A stretch of DNA of 35,620 nucleotides from a bacterium. GTDB lineage: Bacteria; UBP18; UBA7526. Shown piece after piece: positions 32,931 to 35,620 of this stretch (the first letter of the stretch is position 1; each line of letters opens with the position of its first letter). The stretch covers positions 1 to 35,620 of the forward strand of contig JAUXAI010000006.1 in the NCBI GenBank assembly GCA_030619985.1. The letters are read 5' to 3'. The notes beneath the pieces were generated by a model, which saw only the letters and a program-made list of their open reading frames with translations, made no database searches and was not told where the DNA came from. A program made the position numbers and the translations under genes.

Positions 32931-33207
32931 CCCCGCCCCCATTTGTATTAGAGAAAACTTCTTTTAATTCGGCGCTTGAGATTGGCAAGCGAGGTTCCAT
33001 GATGTTTCAATTTTTGCTCACGTTCTCTAGCATCTTTTGGGATACGATAAGTTTCATAATATATCAAAATCCAATTTTTGTCTTTTGCCCAATGTTCTTG
33101 TATCCTCCGTCTCAAATCCGTGGTGGAACCAATATAAATTTTATGTGAAATTCTATTCTGAATAATATAGACGTATGACATAAGAACAAAATGGGGGCGG
33201 GGGTTGA
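32930..33207. mobile_element. GIY-YIG gene between inverted repeats (putative small mobile unit)
   Basis: The left end ACCCCGCCCCCATTTGT (32930-32946) and the right end ACAAAATGGGGGCGGGGGT (33187-33205, plus strand) are inverted copies differing by two 1-base indels. They enclose a single minus-strand GIY-YIG nuclease gene. The left end begins in the stop codon of the wzy-TPR gene and the right end runs into a promoter. No target-site duplication is clear to me. This may be a nuclease-driven element, but mobility is inferred only. Confidence 0.6.
32948..33181 (-). CDS. Small GIY-YIG nuclease-family protein
   Basis: A 77-residue single-domain protein and the only convincing minus-strand gene in the window. 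It starts SYVYIIQNRISHKIYIGSTTDLRRRIQEHW, giving the paired VYI (GIY) and YIG strands and the catalytic-type Arg in DLRRRIQEH. ILIYYETYRIPKDAREREQKLKHHG contains the Glu helix of the YhbQ/UvrC-N-like family. Such proteins are structure- or sequence-specific DNA nucleases, or are uncharacterised. I start it at the Met before SYVY; the track start at 33214 would translate the inverted repeat. No Shine-Dalgarno is visible, since the start abuts the right inverted repeat. Its orientation and flanking repeats suggest insertion into the locus. Confidence 0.85.
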   Translation of the reverse strand: MSYVYIIQNRISHKIYIGSTTDLRRRIQEHWAKDKNWILIYYETYRIPKDAREREQKLKHHGTSLANLKRRIKRSFL

Positions 33208-33232
33208 CAAGCATCTTTTAATTTGATATACT
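33204..33232 (+). promoter_or_regulatory. Consensus sigma70-type promoter
   Basis: TTGACA (33204-33209), a 17-base spacer and TATACT (33227-33232). It points at the ArsR-like gene 60 bases downstream. The -35 box overlaps the end of the right inverted repeat of the GIY-YIG unit. Confidence 0.8.
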
Positions 33233-33291
33233 ATTTATGAATTCTCAATAATTTGAAGATACAAAAAGTCCTTTTAGAGTAGGAGGAGATA

Positions 33292-33579
33292 ATGAAGGAT
33301 TTGAGACAGTCGGAGAAGGTCTTTAAGGCTTTAGGGTCCAGGACGCGGCTGAAGCTCTTGAGGCTTCTCTGGCAGGAGGGGGAGTTACCGGTGACCCTCA
33401 TTGCCCGGAGGTCGGGGATGACCATTGCCCGGGTCTCACGTAACTTGGGAATTCTGGAGAATGTAGGATTGGTGAAGACCAAGGAGACCAGAACCTGGGT
33501 CTTCTATTCCATCAATACCAATCCCTCGCATCCCTGGCAGGGGCTTTTGCTCAAACTCCTCAAAGAAGGATTTAAATAA
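33292..33579 (+). CDS. ArsR-like winged-helix transcriptional regulator
   Basis: A 95-residue DNA-binding protein. EKVFKALGSRTRLKLLRLLWQEGELPVTLIARRSGMTIARVSRNLGILENVGLVKTKE is a winged-helix domain with the usual ArsR order (ALGxxxRLKLL, recognition helix ARVSRNLGILE, then a wing ending VFYSIN). There is no CxC metal-binding motif in the alpha-3 helix, so it is not an obvious metal sensor. It probably controls this promoter or the neighbouring genes. A strong TAGGAGGAG site precedes ATG 33292, and the consensus promoter upstream makes it the first gene of a short operon with the LCP and EAL genes (8 bp gap, then 1-base overlap). Confidence 0.88.
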   Translation: MKDLRQSEKVFKALGSRTRLKLLRLLWQEGELPVTLIARRSGMTIARVSRNLGILENVGLVKTKETRTWVFYSINTNPSHPWQGLLLKLLKEGFK

Positions 33580-33587
33580 TAATTAAG

Positions 33588-34670
33588 ATGAAAAGGATAA
33601 TTCTTGCCCTCATCCTAATAGTTCTATTAGCATCCCTTTTTCTTCTTAGAAAGAGTGCCTTAGAGAGGAGGCTGGAAGGGAAAGAGAGGCTTTCTTTTCT
33701 CATAATCGGTCTGGAGGGGGTAGAGGAACCGCAGAGCTTGAAAGATATCTTGCTTATTAACTACCAGCCCAATACTAAGAGAATAGCCTTGGTAATTATA
33801 CCACCCCAGACCCTGGTCACTGAATCTATGAAGCTGAGCACCCTTTACCGTCAGAAGGGGTATCTCCTGGTGAAAGAGACCCTGGAGGGTCTCTTGGATT
33901 TAGAGATCCCTTTCTATGTTGTGCTCGATGACCAAGATATAGTCAGAATTATTAACCTTCTGGGAGGAATAGAAGTAGAGATCAATCAGCCCCTTCCTTA
34001 TGGGAATGGCTTTCTAGAGGGGAAGAGGAGGTTATCTGGGAAAGAATGTCTGGCCTACTTGGAGTTTGAGGAACCTCGTTTTGGCGAGTTCGGCAAATTC
34101 TCCCGCTGGCAGAGATTCATCTGGACCCTCATCCAGAGATTTGGAGACTTTTCCCCAGACTCTAAATTAGCAAGAGAACTCCTCAAAAGTTCCCTCCTTA
34201 CCAACCTTAAGGTAAAGGATATCCTGGCCTTGGCTCAGGAAGCAGAAAATATAAGAGAGGCTGGGATAGAGGTAGAAAAGATTCCGGGCAGAACCATTTA
34301 TAGAGACTGGATGAGCTACTGGCAGGTGGATACTTTAGCTACCTCTCAATTATTCAAGGAACTCAGTAGAGAACTGGGGAAGGGAGAAGGAATCATCCGG
34401 GTTGAGGTCCTGAATGGCTGTGGTAGAGGGGGGATCGCCTTCCAAGTGGCTCAAGACTTAAGAAGAGAGGGCCTGGATGTGGTAAATATCGGAAATGCCC
34501 GGAACTTCAAGTATAGAAAGACGCTCATCTTGAATAGAAGCGGGAAGAAGGGATTGGCTCGGGAGGTAGCCAGGGTAGTAGGCTGTGGTGAGCCCCAAGA
34601 TAGGATAGAGAAGAAGGCCCTGGTTGATGTCACAGTCATCATCGGTCGAGATTACCTGAGGATAGAATAA
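33588..34670 (+). CDS. Divergent LytR-CpsA-Psr (LCP) protein with LytR_C domain
   Basis: A 360-residue membrane-anchored periplasmic protein. TM at about residues 4-20. The LCP-like domain (about 36-215) has SLKDILLINYQPNTKRIALVIIPPQT, STLYRQKGYLLVKETLEGLL and IVRIINLLGGIEVEI, matching the LCP fold. C-terminal LytR_C (about 263-350) has IRVEVLNGCGRGGIAFQVAQDLRREGLDV. LCP enzymes move lipid-linked polymers onto the cell wall. Here the usual IPRDT is IPPQT, and the yaRxR region reads YLEFEEPRF, so two of the phosphate-binding Arg positions are missing. SRWQRF keeps one. It may bind rather than transfer glycan. The stop overlaps the EAL gene start (TAATG). Confidence 0.85.
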   Translation: MKRIILALILIVLLASLFLLRKSALERRLEGKERLSFLIIGLEGVEEPQSLKDILLINYQPNTKRIALVIIPPQTLVTESMKLSTLYRQKGYLLVKETLEGLLDLEIPFYVVLDDQDIVRIINLLGGIEVEINQPLPYGNGFLEGKRRLSGKECLAYLEFEEPRFGEFGKFSRWQRFIWTLIQRFGDFSPDSKLARELLKSSLLTNLKVKDILALAQEAENIREAGIEVEKIPGRTIYRDWMSYWQVDTLATSQLFKELSRELGKGEGIIRVEVLNGCGRGGIAFQVAQDLRREGLDVVNIGNARNFKYRKTLILNRSGKKGLAREVARVVGCGEPQDRIEKKALVDVTVIIGRDYLRIE

Positions 34671-35416
34671 TGACCATTGAGAAGACGAGAATCGTCCAAT
34701 TGAGGAAGATCATTAAAGAGAAAAAGATTCATACCTTATTCCAGCCCATTGTTTCTTTAAAAGATCAGAAGCTCTTGGGGTATGAAGCCCTGAGTCGGGG
34801 ACCAGAGGGCATGGCCCTGGAGAAACCGGCTCTCTTGTTTAAAACAGCAAATGCCAGTAGTATGACTTTAAAATTAGAGAATCTCTGTCACAGGCAGGCC
34901 ATCAAGAGCGCCCAAAGACTTCCTAAAGGACTGAAACTCTTTCTCAATATTGAAACTCCGGTATTGGATAGCCGCCTATACCAGAGGTTGGACTATCTTA
35001 AAGAATCGGCCTTGAGGCCAGAAGATATTGTTCTTGAGATCACAGAGAGAAGTGCAATAAAAGATATCAAAGATTTTAAGAAAAACATGGCCCTCTTTCG
35101 CAGGAAGGGTTTTCATTTTGCTCTGGATGATACCGGAACAGGCTATAATAACATAAAGGTCTTTTGGGAATTGAAGCCAGAATACCTCAAATTACCTGCT
35201 TTCCTGATGCGAAATATAGAGCGGGATCCCCTGAAAGAAAAGTTTATTAAGGTCTTGGTAGACTGCGCAAAGGGGGCAAAAGCAAAGACAATCGCTGAGG
35301 CAGTAGAGAGAAGAACAGAGCTTAAGGTTCTGCGTAGGCTGGGAGTAGACTTTGGTCAGGGGTATCTCTTCGCCCGGCCAGGGAAGCCCTTTCCCAAGCC
35401 CAGAAAAGTAAAATAG
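34670..35416 (+). CDS. EAL-domain c-di-GMP phosphodiesterase
   Basis: A 248-residue stand-alone EAL domain with no sensor. Catalytic landmarks are present: E39-A40-L41 (GYEALSRG), N93 (FLNIE), E123 in LEITE, D153-D154 (LDDTGTGY, with Thr replacing the usual Phe), K174, E210 in IAEAVE, and Q230 (GQGYLFARPGKP). It should linearise c-di-GMP to pGpG in the cytoplasm. The Asp two residues after K174 is Pro, a smaller deviation. It is translationally coupled to the LCP gene and shares the promoter at 33204. With the HD-GYP genes at the other end of the locus it implies c-di-GMP control of EPS production. Confidence 0.92.
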   Translation: MTIEKTRIVQLRKIIKEKKIHTLFQPIVSLKDQKLLGYEALSRGPEGMALEKPALLFKTANASSMTLKLENLCHRQAIKSAQRLPKGLKLFLNIETPVLDSRLYQRLDYLKESALRPEDIVLEITERSAIKDIKDFKKNMALFRRKGFHFALDDTGTGYNNIKVFWELKPEYLKLPAFLMRNIERDPLKEKFIKVLVDCAKGAKAKTIAEAVERRTELKVLRRLGVDFGQGYLFARPGKPFPKPRKVK

Positions 35417-35500
35417 TTGGACTGGTTGGAATAGTTGGATTGGTTTAGTATATTAGGAAATTGGTGAATTAGTTGGAATAGAAGTGTAATCCAACTAATT
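35417..35500. repeat. Period-9 repeats and a perfect 11-bp hairpin after the EAL gene
   Basis: gttggactg, gttggaata and gttggattg form a 9-mer tract (35419-35445). AATTAGTTGGA (35467-35477) pairs perfectly with TCCAACTAATT (35490-35500). The tail tccttgtc is not a clear T-run, so this is at most a weak terminator. The spacer to argS holds nothing else I can identify. Confidence 0.55.
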
Positions 35501-35528
35501 TCCTTGTCAATCTGAATAGTGAATTGCG

Positions 35529-35620
35529 ATGGAGATTAGAGAAAAAATCATTGAGTCTCTTCAAGAGGCTCTTAAGAAAATTAAGGTGAAGAAGTATCCA
35601 GAGGTCCTTCTGGAGAGACC
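35529..35620 (+). CDS. argS: Arginyl-tRNA synthetase, N-terminus (3' truncated by window edge)
   Basis: The last 92 bases give MEIREKIIESLQEALKKIK...YPEVLLERP, the start of the Add-1 N-terminal domain of class I arginyl-tRNA synthetases (family pattern: helix, then IPEVxLERPKDxxHGD). The rest is outside the window. It charges tRNA-Arg with arginine. It is a housekeeping gene, so the polysaccharide locus probably ends in the repeat-filled spacer before it. The ATG at 35529 has no obvious Shine-Dalgarno sequence. The call rests on a short segment but the pattern is distinctive. Confidence 0.75.
   Translation, partial: MEIREKIIESLQEALKKIKVKKYPEVLLER

Noticed and set aside
32927-33148. Plus-strand ORF over the GIY-YIG gene
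   Set aside because: It is the shadow of the minus-strand GIY-YIG gene, which has clear family motifs.

Overview
The window is one long, almost entirely plus-strand exopolysaccharide locus from a diderm bacterium. Evidence for an outer membrane is an OPX/Wza-type export protein, a Wzz-BY-kinase fusion and GT9 (heptosyltransferase-like) chemistry. I cannot name the lineage. Frequent AGG/AGA arginine codons, many short-period (7-9 bp) tandem repeats inside genes and spacers, and an S23 four-helix-bundle gene fit an uncultured candidate-phylum genome, but that is inference.

Layout. (1) 1-1539: two tandem HD-GYP proteins, the first cut by the window edge. (2) 1511-5950: AMIN-TPR-AMIN-OPX export protein and Wzc-like tyrosine kinase, closed by a strong hairpin/T-run terminator. 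(3) 5951-8516: a hairpin-rich leader, a first O-antigen ligase/polymerase-family membrane protein and a GalE-type epimerase. (4) about 8517-23115: a much more AT-rich cassette with five intact single-domain glycosyltransferase genes, five single-domain SAM methyltransferases, one methyltransferase-GT fusion, a CDP-alcohol phosphatidyltransferase-like protein, a Wzx-type flippase and three gene remnants, including a decayed copy of the GT4 gene at 21959. (5) 23116-32930: back to flank-like composition, with asparagine synthetase-like amidotransferase, GT9, GT4, an S23-like gene in an inverted-repeat setting, a WecA/MraY-like initiating transferase, a membrane-anchored degenerate PHP protein, and a second O-antigen ligase-family protein fused to TPRs. 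(6) 32930-35528: a minus-strand GIY-YIG gene between inverted repeats, then a consensus promoter followed by an ArsR-like regulator, a divergent LCP protein and an EAL phosphodiesterase. (7) 35529-end: the start of argS.

Together these genes describe a Wzx/Wzy-dependent pathway. The WecA-like enzyme primes undecaprenyl phosphate, the GTs build the repeat unit, methyltransferases and AsnB decorate it, Wzx flips it, a Wzy-type enzyme polymerises it, the Wzc-like kinase controls length, and the OPX protein exports it. Predicted c-di-GMP-degrading enzymes sit at both ends of the locus, suggesting second-messenger control.

The most unusual layer is the repeat content: period-7/8/9 tandem repeats and small palindromes recur in at least a dozen places. 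Several lie in frame inside coding sequence (asnB, the wzy-TPR gene, a GT4, a signal peptide). Two small genes (S23 and GIY-YIG) sit inside inverted repeats, and the right inverted repeat of the GIY-YIG unit supplies the -35 box of the downstream promoter.
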